DNA of 64,000 nt, taken from positions 1,736,001 through 1,800,000 of the forward strand of contig JAGTJL010000016.1 of the NCBI GenBank assembly GCA_020746875.1, given 5' to 3'. Numbering within the stretch: position 1 is the stretch's first letter; every line of letters starts with the position of its first letter. Under the pieces are notes generated by a model. That model had not been told where the DNA came from. It made no database searches and was given only the letters and a program-made list of their open reading frames with translations. The translations under genes and the position numbers were made by a program. Source of the DNA: Rhexocercosporidium sp. MPI-PUGE-AT-0058 (taxonomy: Eukaryota; Ascomycota; Leotiomycetes; Helotiales). Below, piece by piece: positions 23,284-35,461 of the stretch.

Positions 23284-24641
23284 TGTTGGGGATGCTATAG
23301 CCAAAAATTTGGAATTTCATGAGTTCTGGTCTGGAGGAACTGTTGTGAGAAGAGGGCGTCAAAGAGGTCCATCTCCATCTTGCTGCAGGTGCTTGGAATT
23401 GCCAAACTCAGCCGCAGCTCACAGCCACCACCGGAGCTGACGTGCATCAGGGCTGGCAACCAATCGAAATGCTTTCGAGATGTTCTACTTTAGGGTATAC
23501 AAAGGACTCACTGTGCAACCATGAACTAGGATCTGATATTGTAGGCATTAAATTGGTCATAATGCTCTAAGAAATCTAGGAATTCGATCTTGAGCAGCTC
23601 TTTACAATTCTGCTCTGTACAATCCTGCTCTTACAAAGCAGTGCCATTGCCACCAAATGGACTTTCCTGGAACTATTTGGCGTGGTAACCTGTCTGCAAT
23701 ACTCGCCGAGATCTACAATATATCGAGTGATTGTAAAGGGCAACGTCTTATCAGATTCGGGTTTCGTAAGGCGGCTCAGTGGAGTCTTTCGTCAATGGTC
23801 TAGGTGATCTAGTAGCATAGAGGTCAATGTAAGCCACAAGTAGGACTGCCACAGACGTATCCGTACAAGCAGAATGAAATGCCAACAGTGAAACGGTAAT
23901 AGAAGTGGAAAGACCAAGTTCTAGCCAATCAAACATACGCTTGCAATCACTTCTGGACCAACCGGATGCGTGTCTGCGAGATTTCTACTTGCACATGGCG
24001 TATGAATTCGCGGGGAGACGCTCTGGAGAGCACTGATTGGATGCGCGGAAGAATTTTTGAAGTTGCGTCATCCTAATTACATGAATAAGGAGTCAAGAAT
24101 TCCTTCCAGGCAGTCAATGAAAATGCCTCGGGCGGGAAAGAGGACTGCTTGGAACTGGCGTCCCTAGCTCACTTGAGCGAAATGAGATTCGACCCTCCAG
24201 CATAAAACCTTTCGAATCCCAAATTCAATATCCAGTATGTCTGGCCCGTATCTGTGCTCCGACGAGATGCTCTAACGTCACAACTCTTCAGAAGGCCAGG
24301 TTATCAATCTCCGGCTCCCTGCTATCGGAATAACAGTCTGACTCCTCGAACAAAAAGGTCACCCTGGAGTGCGTAGGAGGAGTTTCGAAGAGCCGTTTTC
24401 AATCCTGAATGCGCATCGTATCACAGAAATACCAGTCGAATTGTGGAATGTGTCGAATTGTGTTCACACCAGAAGAGTGACTATCTCAGCAAATGCCTTC
24501 AGCCCATTCCTTCGCCCAGATGCAAATCTTCCCAATCCCATGCCATCCCAGCCCGAGAACCGCAAATCTGTATGCCCATTAGTCTCCGGCCTTCCTTTGA
24601 TCGCCGTGGTTGTATCGTACCAAAACGCCTCGATGATGCAT
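23284..24641. other. Intergenic region, nothing recognised
   Basis: This 1.36-kb stretch lies upstream of the ZZ-finger gene and downstream of RPS21. I found no coding frame with family support, RNA gene or repeat. Confidence 0.45.
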
Positions 24642-25070
24642 TTATCTTTGCGAGCTTCCACTCCAGACGTTCTTGAGGAGACCATCACGTTGTGCCAATC
24701 GGTTCAGGGAATCGTCGCTCTCGCCCATGGCGCGCACAAATCCACAAAGTGCGTACACTTGGGACTCTCCGGTGAAACGGCCATTCTCATCAACCTTTCC
24801 GACCGAGATTTGGACAGAGGCGTGATCCTTTGCTTTGATGATTCGGTTGGTAGCGCTGCACTTGCGTGGGACGTAACTGTGAAGAATTCTATCAGTACGT
24901 TCTCTCCAATATTCGCCATTCTCTCGAAGAACCGGTGTGAAGGTTGGTTGGTGCTGGGTGGGCGATATGGATGATGCAGAGGGAATAAAACCAAACGAGG
25001 TCGAGCAGTGCAGTCTTGAGGATTCGGCGCAAACTTACAGGTCGACGAGTTCTCCCTTGTCGTTCTCCAT
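24642..25070 (-). CDS. RPS21: 40S ribosomal protein S21 (eS21)
   Basis: Two exons (25070-25039 and 24876-24642) encode 88 residues, the usual size for eS21. The protein starts [20 protein letters not shown] and continues through [37 protein letters not shown] and [12 protein letters not shown], all family landmarks. The 162-nt intron splits Leu11 (GTAAGT donor, TTCACAG acceptor); an early intron is common for fungal ribosomal protein genes. The product is a small-subunit component needed for 18S rRNA maturation. It shares a 385-bp upstream region with the divergent SLX4 gene. The open plus-strand frame over this locus is an antisense shadow. Confidence 0.97.
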
Positions 25071-25455
25071 TTTGATGGTAGTTGGATATGAGGTTCGGGG
25101 TAGGGGTGAGGTTGTTGTGTGAAGGTCGTCGTCGCGAAATCGTCCAGATCAAACCTGTGAATTTACGGTGCGCACTAAACTTTAAGCGAGCGGGATCGTT
25201 TGCCGCACCTTCTTCAGTCACATGATATGGCGCGAAATCAAGCTTCGCGCTAGCTGATCGCGACTTTAGTATCAACAACATCAACGCCTTCAAGATTCTG
25301 TACCCAGGAAAGGAAAACCTTCGTTGCCATTTGAAGCTTCTATCCTTCCGCGACCCCTTTGACTTAGGACATGAACGCCCACCATATTGATCCTGTCGTG
25401 CCTTCCACTCCGTTCGAACTGCGCTCAGCGCAAAGTCTATTCAATCGCCACCAAA
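25071..25455. promoter_or_regulatory. Divergent promoter region between RPS21 and SLX4
   Basis: The two genes are transcribed outward from this 385-bp gap, so it must carry both promoters and 5' UTRs. I did not identify specific factor sites with confidence. Confidence 0.6.
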
Positions 25456-28077
25456 ATGGCTAACATCTACATCCTGTCCAGCTCTCCTCCAGCCCGGGAG
25501 CTGTCAATCTACGATATGCCTTCGTCTTCGCCGCTACCATCAGTAAATAAGATACTGAAGAAGAAATCCCAGGCTCTTCGAATCCGGAGTCGCGCGGCTC
25601 CAATTTCTCAAAATGCGACGGCAACATTCACGAGCGCTGCAACTCTTTTCCCGACGGCGTCATCTAAGAATCCTGAGGGAGGCACGGCTAGGGAATCTTC
25701 GAAACCTGTGAAACCCAAGGCGGGTAAACTAGTCGCGGAGCAGATTGGTGAAGGGGAGAAGGTGGTAAAGTCGAAGAAAGCCGCCACAAAGAAGGATGAT
25801 ACAATTGATAGGGTGAAGGAGGTGAAGAATCCCCGGAAGCCGAGAGCGAAGAAGGCGGATAAAGTTGAAGAGGGAGAACGCGCCACCAATGAACTTATTC
25901 AGCGCAAACCACGACCGAAGAAATCCAATATGGATACCAGGGATGGTGGAGCTCCAGTAGTAGAGAAGCCAGTGAGAAAGACAAAGGCCAAGAAGGACAC
26001 TGGTTCTCAGACTAGGCTTCCAAAGGGTAAGGTCACAAAGGCATCGACTGTAGGACCTCCGAAATCCAGGGCCTCAAAAGTTATTTCAGATCCCTCGGAT
26101 GACCCCCTGGATTATGGGCTCGTTGAGGCGGTTAGCAGAAAGATGGGTTGGACTCCACCCCCAAAGTCGCGCATCGTTACTGTTACGACACCGGTAGACG
26201 TCGGGCTTCTCGACGGCAGTGTGTCAGCTGGCTTGCTGTTGTCGGGAGAGAAGAGTAATGGCTTTGCGGATCTACTTGGCAATTATGGTTTTACCAAAGC
26301 CGAAACCGACCCCGCGAAAACTACAACCGCTGTGGAAGGCGTTCGGAAGAGGAAATTGATTGAACTGGTCAAGACGAGTGTGGCTACAGCTGCAGCTGTA
26401 TCCCCTGAGAAGGTGCCTAAGAAGAAACCAAGAACCCTCACGGACCTAGCAACTTCTGCTTATGCTGAAGAGGAAGACTTGGCACCACTAGAACCTGCGC
26501 CTCTACTGCAGTATTTCTCGCTGCAAAGTACTGAACGCGCTACATCTGACGGATTCAAGATCCCATCAAAACCACGATTCAAAAGCCCTGTCAAAAAAGG
26601 GGGGAGAGCGAAGAAAGGTACTGCACAAGCCCCAATTCTCCTCTCTCCCGAGTCCGCGATGAAAGCAGTCGGAAGGCAAGATTTTGTGTTTGGGACATCA
26701 AGCCAACTTGCCAGAGAAGATTCCCCGACTCTACTTCGAGACTTACATGAGGCAATGCAAGCTTCTAATGAGGCTGATGGCGATCCATTCGCAGATATCT
26801 TGACTGAGTCCTTTTCCCAGACCCTATCAAACCGAGGCAAGTCATCTGTATCAACAAAACGCAACCTCTGGTTTGCTGCATCCCGCGATGTCGAAGAAGA
26901 CCTGCAAAATATCGAGATTGTCGATTTAGTAGACACTCCGATTGCTACGAAGACTGTAGCAAGACAGGCTCTCATGGATCCTTCAACTTCCATGCTGGAT
27001 GAAGACGACGAAGACTTTTGGCATGACGTTGAAGAGTTGAGCCAGTCTTTGACCCAAAAGTCCCAAATTGCCGAAGCGCTATCTCAATCTGGTCCTGCAG
27101 ACAATCCAAATGCAAAGTCATCACTAAAACCCACCAAGAAAGTCCTGCTAGAAGCCACCTTTCCAAAGCCCACCATGCCGAAAGCGGCCCAGCCTCCTAA
27201 AGCCAGTCAAGCTTCAAGCAAACCAGTCAAGCAATCAGCAAGAACCAAGGACCTGGTCAGGCCAGACTTCTCTTCATATACGACGGCGCAATTGACGAAG
27301 GAGATTGCATCCTACCGATTCAAGCCTATCAAGAGTCGAAGTCAAATGATCCTTCTACTAGAAAAGTGCTGGGAAGGAAAGAACCGGACTGCCTTGGCTG
27401 CTCTCGGAACGAACAATGCTCCTGTTCCGCGTGCTGAGAGCTCAAAACCTGTTGCGCAAACACAAACTCAAACCGAAGCATCCCCAAAACGACCCCGTGG
27501 ACGACCAAGGCAAGATAGCACAACTACATCGCCAACAAAGCCCAAGACGAAAACAGCACGGAAGAAAGCATTGGACACCGTAGAGTACTTGGAAATGGAT
27601 AGTGACACTCCTCTATCACACATACGGACACCCAAGAAATCGCAGAAGAAAGCAAAACAACCAACTGAAGATATATTCGACTCCGAACCTATTCTCACAC
27701 CATCACCACCGCGGCGGAAAACGTCTGCAAAGAAAACTAAAGCCCTGCCTTTGAAGATCTCAAGCCCGCTCAGCGATGCTAGCTTCGAGCTATCCCCAAC
27801 CTCCTCTCAGAGACTGTTGTTCAAGCACATAAGCTCCGCGGTGACTCAGGCCTCACCAGCTAAGGACTCCTCAAACCCTAGCTGGCATGAGAAAATCCTC
27901 CTGTATGATCCGGTCATTCTAGAAGACTTGACCGTATGGCTCAATACTGGCGCACTGGAGAAAGTGGGCTGGGATGGAGAGGTGGATCCGAAAGAGGTCA
28001 AGAAGTGGTGTGAGAGTAATAGCATCTGCTGCCTTTGGAAAGAGAATTTAAGGGGTGGTACTAGAAGTCGTTATTGA
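25456..28077 (+). CDS. SLX4: Structure-specific endonuclease scaffold subunit SLX4
   Basis: This single exon encodes 873 residues. It starts at the ATG giving MANIYILSSSPPAREL; the frame is open further upstream but without ATG. The first ~300 residues are Lys-rich and low complexity. An AT-hook-like basic motif (KRPRGRPRQ) lies near 677. A SAP-like helical segment (TAQLTKEIASYRFKPIKSRS) lies near 605-640. The last ~65 residues form the conserved SLX1-binding domain (WHEKILLYDPVILEDLTVW ... WCESNSICCLW). SLX4 binds and activates the SLX1 nuclease to cut branched DNA during recombination and replication-fork repair. Length and layout fit filamentous ascomycete SLX4. Confidence 0.88.
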   Translation: MANIYILSSSPPARELSIYDMPSSSPLPSVNKILKKKSQALRIRSRAAPISQNATATFTSAATLFPTASSKNPEGGTARESSKPVKPKAGKLVAEQIGEGEKVVKSKKAATKKDDTIDRVKEVKNPRKPRAKKADKVEEGERATNELIQRKPRPKKSNMDTRDGGAPVVEKPVRKTKAKKDTGSQTRLPKGKVTKASTVGPPKSRASKVISDPSDDPLDYGLVEAVSRKMGWTPPPKSRIVTVTTPVDVGLLDGSVSAGLLLSGEKSNGFADLLGNYGFTKAETDPAKTTTAVEGVRKRKLIELVKTSVATAAAVSPEKVPKKKPRTLTDLATSAYAEEEDLAPLEPAPLLQYFSLQSTERATSDGFKIPSKPRFKSPVKKGGRAKKGTAQAPILLSPESAMKAVGRQDFVFGTSSQLAREDSPTLLRDLHEAMQASNEADGDPFADILTESFSQTLSNRGKSSVSTKRNLWFAASRDVEEDLQNIEIVDLVDTPIATKTVARQALMDPSTSMLDEDDEDFWHDVEELSQSLTQKSQIAEALSQSGPADNPNAKSSLKPTKKVLLEATFPKPTMPKAAQPPKASQASSKPVKQSARTKDLVRPDFSSYTTAQLTKEIASYRFKPIKSRSQMILLLEKCWEGKNRTALAALGTNNAPVPRAESSKPVAQTQTQTEASPKRPRGRPRQDSTTTSPTKPKTKTARKKALDTVEYLEMDSDTPLSHIRTPKKSQKKAKQPTEDIFDSEPILTPSPPRRKTSAKKTKALPLKISSPLSDASFELSPTSSQRLLFKHISSAVTQASPAKDSSNPSWHEKILLYDPVILEDLTVWLNTGALEKVGWDGEVDPKEVKKWCESNSICCLWKENLRGGTRSRY

Positions 28078-28442
28078 TAACTGATTCGATTATTGTATAA
28101 GTATGTCCAGCCTCTGGCCTGCAGTCTCCAATACCAATATTCAATTCTCCTACCCCCTTGCCCAAATGTTTCAGCCCCTAGCACCACAATCTGTGCAAGG
28201 CACTCTGGAGCTCTTCCTTGTTTTAACCTTGCATTTGTCGCTACCCTGTGTGCTTTGTTCTGTTTGCATACCAGTTGTACTAAGCATTGTCAGTTTTTGC
28301 TGCAAGATTTTGCTACGAATGTTAGAGCTTCATACCTCAATTGCGCAGTCTTGCCTCGAGGGCATGAATTGCATGTTGTAAGAGAAAGTCTGGCTTGATT
28401 TTTCCAGAAGGTTCACTGCCGTAGTGCTCCGTCTCATCTTTC
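28078..28442. other. Convergent intergenic region
   Basis: This lies between the 3' ends of SLX4 (+) and the ankyrin gene (-). I see nothing beyond presumed 3' UTRs. Confidence 0.5.
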
Positions 28443-30707
28443 TCAATCTTTCCAGCTGCCGGGCATTGCTTCCATCCTCTCTTCGACGGAAGGAGCCTCA
28501 GCCCAGTTCCAGAAGCGCGCAGCCAGGCTAGCCGAAACATAGAGATCTTCAAACTCAAGGTAGAAGTCATCTGGAGTTTTGCCGATCCGGAGCTCAACCA
28601 GCTCGAAACAGCATTCATTTTTATGCCCATCAGTCGTCTCGATGTTTCTCCAAAAGGTCCACTCTGTTTTGTGATTATCGTGCATTTCGTTTTCGATTCG
28701 TCCGTATGCTACGAGATCTATTCCTGCACCGTCGAGAATTTCTAGCCACCGCCTAACATAAACACTCCCGGTCAGCTCTCCCTTCATCATTTCCAGTAGG
28801 ACCAATAAGGGGGTGGAAATATCGCTATCAGTGGCATGCAAGTCGACGCCTCCATGGATCAGGTCGACGATGAGACTCTCTAAGCCCCGAGAGGAAGATT
28901 GCTCTCTTTGTAGGGCAACCGCCCACACCGAAATGATCACATGGATAATATTAGTCCCATCAGTCGAGACGTGTGTAAGTTTTTCTGTTGCAAAGTGGCC
29001 AATTAGTTCAGGTAAATTTGCCGCGTAACTAGAAGCCAGGGAGATGACCATGTCAAGCTTCTCCTCCTTCGACGTGGTTCTTATGTCCCATTCGCCTTTT
29101 TGAACAAGCCAGTGGAAAGCAGAGGTTGAGCCCGTATAGGCATGGAATGCGGTTCGAGCGTACTGATCTTCGAGCATCAGGTCCGTCCCAGATGTCACCA
29201 AAGCCTGGACTGTTGTCTCAAAGTCCTGAGCCGCCATAGAGCCAGAGTAAGGTTGCGAATGTCCCATGCTCAATGCACGTCTTCCATGCTCGATCAATAA
29301 CTGTCCAGAATTAAGAAGAATATGTAGGGGGGTCCTATATCTGTGTTATCATTGTGAGTCGTGCAGAATCGTAATTTGAAAGCTTACGAATAAGCCGGCC
29401 AGCCACGAAATACGTCTCCTTTCGGTATATTGCCGATATGAAGGTACCACCCTTTACCCATTTCAACATCTGCTAACCTTTGAGAGAATTCCCCGTACCA
29501 AGATGTTCGGACATTGACATCAGCTCCTTGGTCCAGAAGAAAGTTGCAGACGTGAGGGTGAGCATACAAAGCGGCATACTGGAATCGGCAGTCAGTGAGA
29601 TGCTTCGGATAGTTTTGAATGTTCCTTTTGTTGAACTCACATGCAGTGGAGTCCTCCCATCCGGGTCTATCTCAAACGGCGATGCTTCTCCACTAGCAAA
29701 TAACTGTTGCAGTGCAACTACGTCTCCATATATACAACAATCGAAGACCTTCGCGCCGTAGGACACCGTTCTATACGAGCGAAAGCTCTGGTCCCAGCCT
29801 TGTCGCGACTTCATCAGTCTCAACTCGAACCTCCGGGCGTAAATCCATCTTGGGAGTTCAAATGACACAGAAGTTGTTGTGTTGTGTTCATCTGCAGAAA
29901 TAACAATGGCGAGCAGGCCCGAGAAGAATTTCCGCCCATCCTTCTTTCCCCTGGGTTGTTGCTGAGTTTTCCGACATCGAAGAATAGTGTTATGCTTCTC
30001 AAGGGTACCATCAAAGTCTTCATCTTCGCCCTCTTCATCTAATGCATTGATACTTCCAATCATCTTCTTTGAACATGCCCCACTCCATCTTGGAGTTTTC
30101 AGGACCAGAGTCCGTATCTGTACTACCTCTCTTTCAATGATGCTGTGGTTTTGTTCATGGCTCCTCCGCAAATCGAGAACATCCCTTTCAAGACTTTCCC
30201 ATCTCTGACTTTGGGTAGCCTGGTAATAAATCTGATTTGCAAGCTGCATCGTGGTCTTTGCACTTTCGATTCTCTTCCTGAAACTACACCACAAGGTTCA
30301 GCAAAGACACCTCAAGCTCATCAACTTAAAGCTTACTCATCGATCTCTCCCTTCTTCATCGCAACCCTAAACCCAGCCCTAATCTTCCCCTTCCCCTTCC
30401 CAAGCCCCTCCTCTAACCTCCCCACAAGACCCACCAACCCATCAACCGCCCCCTTGCACAACCTCCAACTCCTCATAACCGCGCTCTTAACCCTCGGGTC
30501 CAAGAAAAGCTGGTCTTGCATACTACGATCCACATCCTCGAGCACCATGCTCAGCGTTTCGAGTTCTTCGATCGCGAGGAGGATGTCAGAGGGCGCGGAC
30601 TGCATCAGGCTGTGGAACGCTTTGAGTTTGTGGATCGTTTCTGCGATTTGGATTGCGAGAGAGACGATTGCGAAGCCGCTGGCTACTGTGCCTAGAACTT
30701 CGGCCAT
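28443..30707 (-). CDS. Ankyrin-repeat protein with fungal STAND-type N-terminal domain, no NACHT
   Basis: Four exons (30707-30337, 30277-29641, 29578-29388 and 29334-28443) join in phase into 696 residues. The N-terminal ~120 residues (MAEVLGTVASGFAIVSLAIQ, ...IHKLKAFHSLMQSAPSDILL) are the helical N-terminal region seen on fungal NLRs and related proteins. A coiled linker and an unrecognised middle region follow. Ankyrin-type repeats start near residue 300 (AKVFDCCIYGDVVALQQLF ... DPDGRTPLH). They cross two introns into YAALYAHPHVCNFLLDQGAD and TPLHILLNSGQLLIEHG, with weaker repeats to about 500. There is no P-loop. Proteins of this layout are common beside fungal NLRs and are thought to act in recognition of self or non-self; here that is inference from architecture and the NLR next door. 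Confidence 0.85.
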
Positions 30708-31391
30708 CTTGTTGAGGATGGGGAGCGGAGATTGCGCGAAGTTTGGATGATGGAGGGGAGGAAGGTTGAGGTGAAGGAGGAGGGGTCAGATGTCTTGGTG
30801 ATGGACTGGTGTGGTGTGGCTTGGCCGGCTCAGCCTTGCGAGAAGCCTGTCCAATGTCATCATGCAGGGATTGGCGCCACTGATCTTGGGGATTGGCTGT
30901 TTAGAAATGGTTGTGTTTAGTGTCTGAAAGTCTTTATGAGGGGGGCCAATATAGGTCATTGATGCTGCAATAAAAATTTAAAATTACTCGAAAGTCAAGG
31001 CGGCGAGCTAAGGATCTGCAAACCCGCCATAACTCATTGCTCAACTCTACATGTCAAAAGGACTACTGCTCAATTTGAGCAGCTTAACTATCATTGTGAC
31101 AGCGTCATTATAAAGCGAAATTTCCAGTCGAGACGAGTTTGACCGTGAATTGGATAGCTCTTGCTGCTGCTCTTCAGGAGCTGCAATGATCTCCCTGTCC
31201 CTTGTCCGTACAATGCTAGTAAACAAAGATCTCGCTAAACGCCGGAACCCTATCTAACATCGTGTAGAATCCATCCATCTCCTTCGGGACAATCAAGCTT
31301 TCCAATCAACGTGTTCTGCTTAACACAACCTCTTCAGATGCAAGCTTACTCTCACGGGCGCATCGCTGGAGAATTCGTCTCCTGAGCCATC
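30708..31391. other. Intergenic region, nothing recognised
   Basis: This is the upstream region of the ankyrin gene and the downstream region of the NLR gene. The short + frame at 30732-30920 has no support. Confidence 0.5.
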
Positions 31392-34300
31392 CTATCCATC
31401 GTTGTCGTTCTTGGCTCGATACATATCCTCATTCGAGTCATCTTTCGCATCTTCCGCGTCATTCTCAGAAACCTCCACTAACAAATCATGTCGCCCAGCC
31501 TCAAACAACGCAGCGATCTCCATAAAGCCATTATTTATTGCCTGCTCTCGTAATCTTTCAATTCCAATGTCATCGAGTCCTGGATCGGCATATCGCGGGT
31601 AAATCCCCTTCGCAATGTCCACTAGATTCTTTTTGCAGGCTCTATCCAAAGCTGTTCTTCCATGCTCATCAGGCTCGTCGATGTATTTCATCTCGCTGAC
31701 GTAGTCTTCCTCAAACATCATGATTGCAAAAGGTATTTGGTCGAAGTCTAATGCAATAGAGATGATGTTGTCCTGTGGGCGTGAACTTGAGATTCTCCCT
31801 CCCAAATAATAGGTAATTGTCGTCCGCTCTTCTGTCCGGCGACGAGAATCCATCCCTTCTATCTCTTTCCATTCTTTAAAATACAGTCGCGCAAGGGCGA
31901 CATTCCCTTGCCGAGCAGCTGAGAGAAACCAGAACAAGGAGGGCTTCGCTGAAGGACGTGGAATTAAGCAGGCTACATCCTTGGCAGTGCTAGCAAGGTC
32001 GTCGAGTCTCTCAGCGCCGGTGAACATGGCCAAGATGCCAAACAGATCACAGAATAATGACCTCCTTTCGAAAGCCGTCGAGATGTCGTTGCATTCATCC
32101 ATGTCAAACCACTGGACGACTCTTCGTGCCCTAAAGGATGCGTATAGCCGATGTGAGGGGTCAATAAAGGCTTCAAAACAGTAAGATCGTAGCGAATTGA
32201 TGAATTTGTAATTTCCTAGAACGCGGAATAATATGTGGTTGGCCTGGACTGCAGCTGACAGGGACAATGTAATGTATAGTCTCCAAGATTGGGAGATTGA
32301 TCGCATAGTATGTCCTAAGGCATCATGTCTTAGAACTAATTCATCTTCTTTCCACCATTTTCGTCTACTAATATCGTCAAAAATGTGCTGAAAAAGAGGC
32401 ACTTTCAAATGACCGAAAAGGTGGATTGCAGACGACAAGTTTGTCCTTTTCAGCTGTTCGGTTTGAAAGTTCGGCCACGACTCGATGAGTGACAGCCAGG
32501 TGGGGTCGAAACCAACCACAAAACGGGCATACTTCATGGCTTGTTCTTCTACAAGCCGCTCCGCATTGCTCAATTTTGCAGTGATGAACTGTAGTGCCGT
32601 GGTATGGATGAACTCTACAAAGCAATCAGTCTGTTTGAAAGTATTAGGAGAACATGCGAAGACCCGGTCTGTTGCAGGATGCTCCAAGCAAGATTAAGGT
32701 AGACTCGAAGTAGAGATGTATTCTGGGCAGCAACTTACGGCAAAATCTAAGCGATACATATAATGTTTTCCATTCCAAAAAGTTCACACACCGACTAGAG
32801 ACTCTTTTTTCTATTCCAGCATAGGTACCGAGGCGGTTTTTAGTCAATGTTGACTCCGTGATTTCACAATTACTGCATGCAGCAATTGCGATAATGTCAT
32901 TCATAACGTCATGGGACACGGGTCTATCAATAGTCCAAGCTAGTATTGCTTCCGTCTCTCTCCGTTGAGTGTTTGTCTGCGACTCAATGGCTAAAAACAT
33001 CCGAGCGTATAGTGAATCTAAACCTGGAGGGATACTAATGAGGATGTCTTCCATTTCCTGTATCGTACAGCCTTCTTTATGGTACTTTTCTTCTAACTCC
33101 AACAAGATCAGTTTGACCCAGAGAAAGACGCCTTGGCATTTATCTTGCAAAGTTTGTTTAATAAGCGACCAATCGCCATGCTGGAGGGAAGGTAGTTGCT
33201 CGGCCAGCGATGTCAATGAATTCTCAACATAAAGCCTGATGTCTTCATCTGTCTGAGACTCGAAGTTCATCCGAATGCATCGGTCGCTCACCACTTCGGT
33301 CATGGGATCTGGACGACTCGCCACAAGAACTTTGAATATGATGGAAGATTTGAGGTCGTCTGGACGAGCAGTCGTAAGCTCCAATAGGGACATTGCAATT
33401 TTCCGCCTGTTCAACAACTCGGATTCGTCCATGGCATCAACAAGCACATATATAGTGATAGGGGAGAGGACCTCAGACCGGCATATTGAGAGTAGCAAAG
33501 ATTGCAAACTCTCAACTGATAACCACTCAGAGAACCATTTTGCCATTCGCTGTTGCTCGTCAGATGTGTTCTGAGGCGATGCAGTGGCTTGAGGCTTGTA
33601 TGAAAGCATGAGCAGGGACTCTGGCAATGAAGATGGGCATTGAGAGATGATCTGCCAGAGAATGGATCTGAGCATCCATACATGCTCCTGTTCGACATTG
33701 CTGCCACGCACGCTGTAGAAAAAGTCTACTATGATGTCGTTGGGTTTTGAAGCATGAGAACTACGTGTCAGGCCTTGGTGTATGAACTTCATCATAGTTG
33801 ATTTCCCACTAGCAGGCTTTCCTTGGATCCAGAGCATCTTTGACCCACCACTGGACCATTCAACAAAGCTATCATTTTTCCAGATCCACTCAAATGTTCC
33901 CTCGTATGAACCCGGAAGAAGCAGCCGTCGTTGTTGGAACTCATCAAAGTAAAGCACATTCAAACAGGCTTGGTAAATGGTATTCGAGGATTTTGCAACA
34001 GCGTTTTTCTTAATAGCTTCTGCAATAGCCAGGATAACAGGTCGAAATCGTGGATCTTCCGGGTCTGAAAATCGACACATGTCTCGATGGTCCGCATCAA
34101 TAGGAATAGCCATTTCGTTCGTTAGATTAAGCAAGGCAGACTCTCTACCGACGATTCTTCCAGCTGGCCTGAAGAGCTTCAGCGGTCTTGTTTCGTAGGC
34201 AGTGACAATCGATAGTCGCTGTAGCAGCGAGGGTACCGAGCAGCCAATATTGGCGAGTTCTTCGGCGGTGCGTTTCAGGTTCGCAACTAAGTCAGATCTC

Positions 34301-35072
34301 ACATCTGGATAAACAACACGGGCGATGTCTAAGCAAATTTTGGACAAGTTCGCACCTCCAGATCCCCTATGTGGTGTTCCAAAAAAGGCAACCCCGCAAA
34401 TTGACGAGGCGATGGAGCCATAGAGATTTGAGCGCTCATTGGCCATCAAGAGACACTTCTTGAATAAGATGCCGCCCAGGCTGTGACAGATGAAGAAGAT
34501 GCGGACGTCCTCTGTGTTGGTGGAAGTCCGAAGGGTTTCTAGAGCACTTAGTAGGCCTAGAACAAAATCAAGCATTTGACCCTTCGATCCAGAAGAAATG
34601 AGTTCCGAGGAGTAGCCATACGTTGATACACGTAAAGAAACCCCAGGCACCAAATCTGGAAGCAAATCTCGAAACCAGATAGTCTTATCGTCGGCCCATG
34701 TGTTGAGGGCATGTCCATTGAGGCCGTGTATGGCGACAACGCTGGATCGTGAGATTAATTCTACATAACCATGGAATTGAACTGTACTTACTCAACCCTG
34801 GCATTCCATATGCTGTTACACGCGTGATCTTGGTCTGAACTAGGGAAGTCCATCAAGGGAATGAGTCCCTTTGGTCGTGCTCTGTAATTCGGTCGTGCTG
34901 ATGAGGAACTGGTAGTGCCGACATCAACAGGAGACTGAGGCAGTAAGAATTCAAGCCCCACTCATAAACTAATATCCTTTGCACTTACTTCTTCTGGGCG
35001 GTCGGAGGAGGAAGGATCGGAGCCTCTCGACCTGAGTGGCAGCCGCGAACGTAGTTTTTTGAACGAAACCAT
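31392..35072 (-). CDS. NLR (STAND) protein: serine-hydrolase-like domain, NACHT, C-terminal ankyrin-like region
   Basis: Four exons (35072-34989, 34934-34792, 34741-32739 and 32668-31392) encode 1168 residues. The start MVSFKKLRSRLPL is the only one that keeps phase. Residues ~75-300 form an alpha/beta hydrolase like the SesB/DUF676 effector: VVAIHGLNGHALNTW, ICHSLGGILFKK with nucleophile Ser near 163, and FFGTPHRGSGG. The NACHT domain has a Walker A motif QGKPASGKST near 381-390 and a Walker B motif ITIYVLVDAMDE near 505-515. The last ~425 residues include a weak ankyrin-like unit (DEHGRTALDRACKKNLVDIA) and an acidic tail. Such proteins are intracellular receptors that oligomerise on ligand binding and trigger heterokaryon-incompatibility or defence reactions. 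The catalytic Ser and P-loop are intact, so it is probably functional. Confidence 0.9.
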
Positions 35073-35461
35073 GGCACCAGTGGCCTAGAGTGCCGAGATG
35101 GGCTGCCCGCGAATGATTACTGTACGAGAATACACGCTGATACCAAGCGTTCAAGATTGTGTCCAAGACGTTATGAGACGATGTTTGTTGTTGCATCGTT
35201 TTCTCAGCTGCAGCCTGACCTAAATCGAGTGCTTGCACGTGCCTATGTGTTGTATCCAATGCCTTGAGGAATAATTGCAGGGATGAGCGCCACCGACCCT
35301 CTGCAGCCCCCTGAGGTCTTGGATATTCTGCCATGTCAATTAACCTTATTACGAATTATGTGTCGGGGTTGTCAAAGAATCGTGACAGATTGTGTACACT
35401 TGCCTTAACATCTGATGTGTATCTAAACGAATCATCTGTATCTAGCCGAGACTCCCACGCT

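Noticed and set aside
24369..24974. 201-codon open frame on the plus strand
   Set aside because: It is the antisense shadow of the RPS21 exon 2 and intron; the minus strand gives an unmistakable eS21 protein.
26460..26993. 177-codon minus-strand frame inside SLX4
   Set aside because: Antisense shadow with low-complexity composition mirroring the sense strand.
34969..35334. 121-codon minus frame as the NLR N-terminus
   Set aside because: It does not splice in phase to exon 2; the overlapping frame from 35072 does, with a perfect donor.
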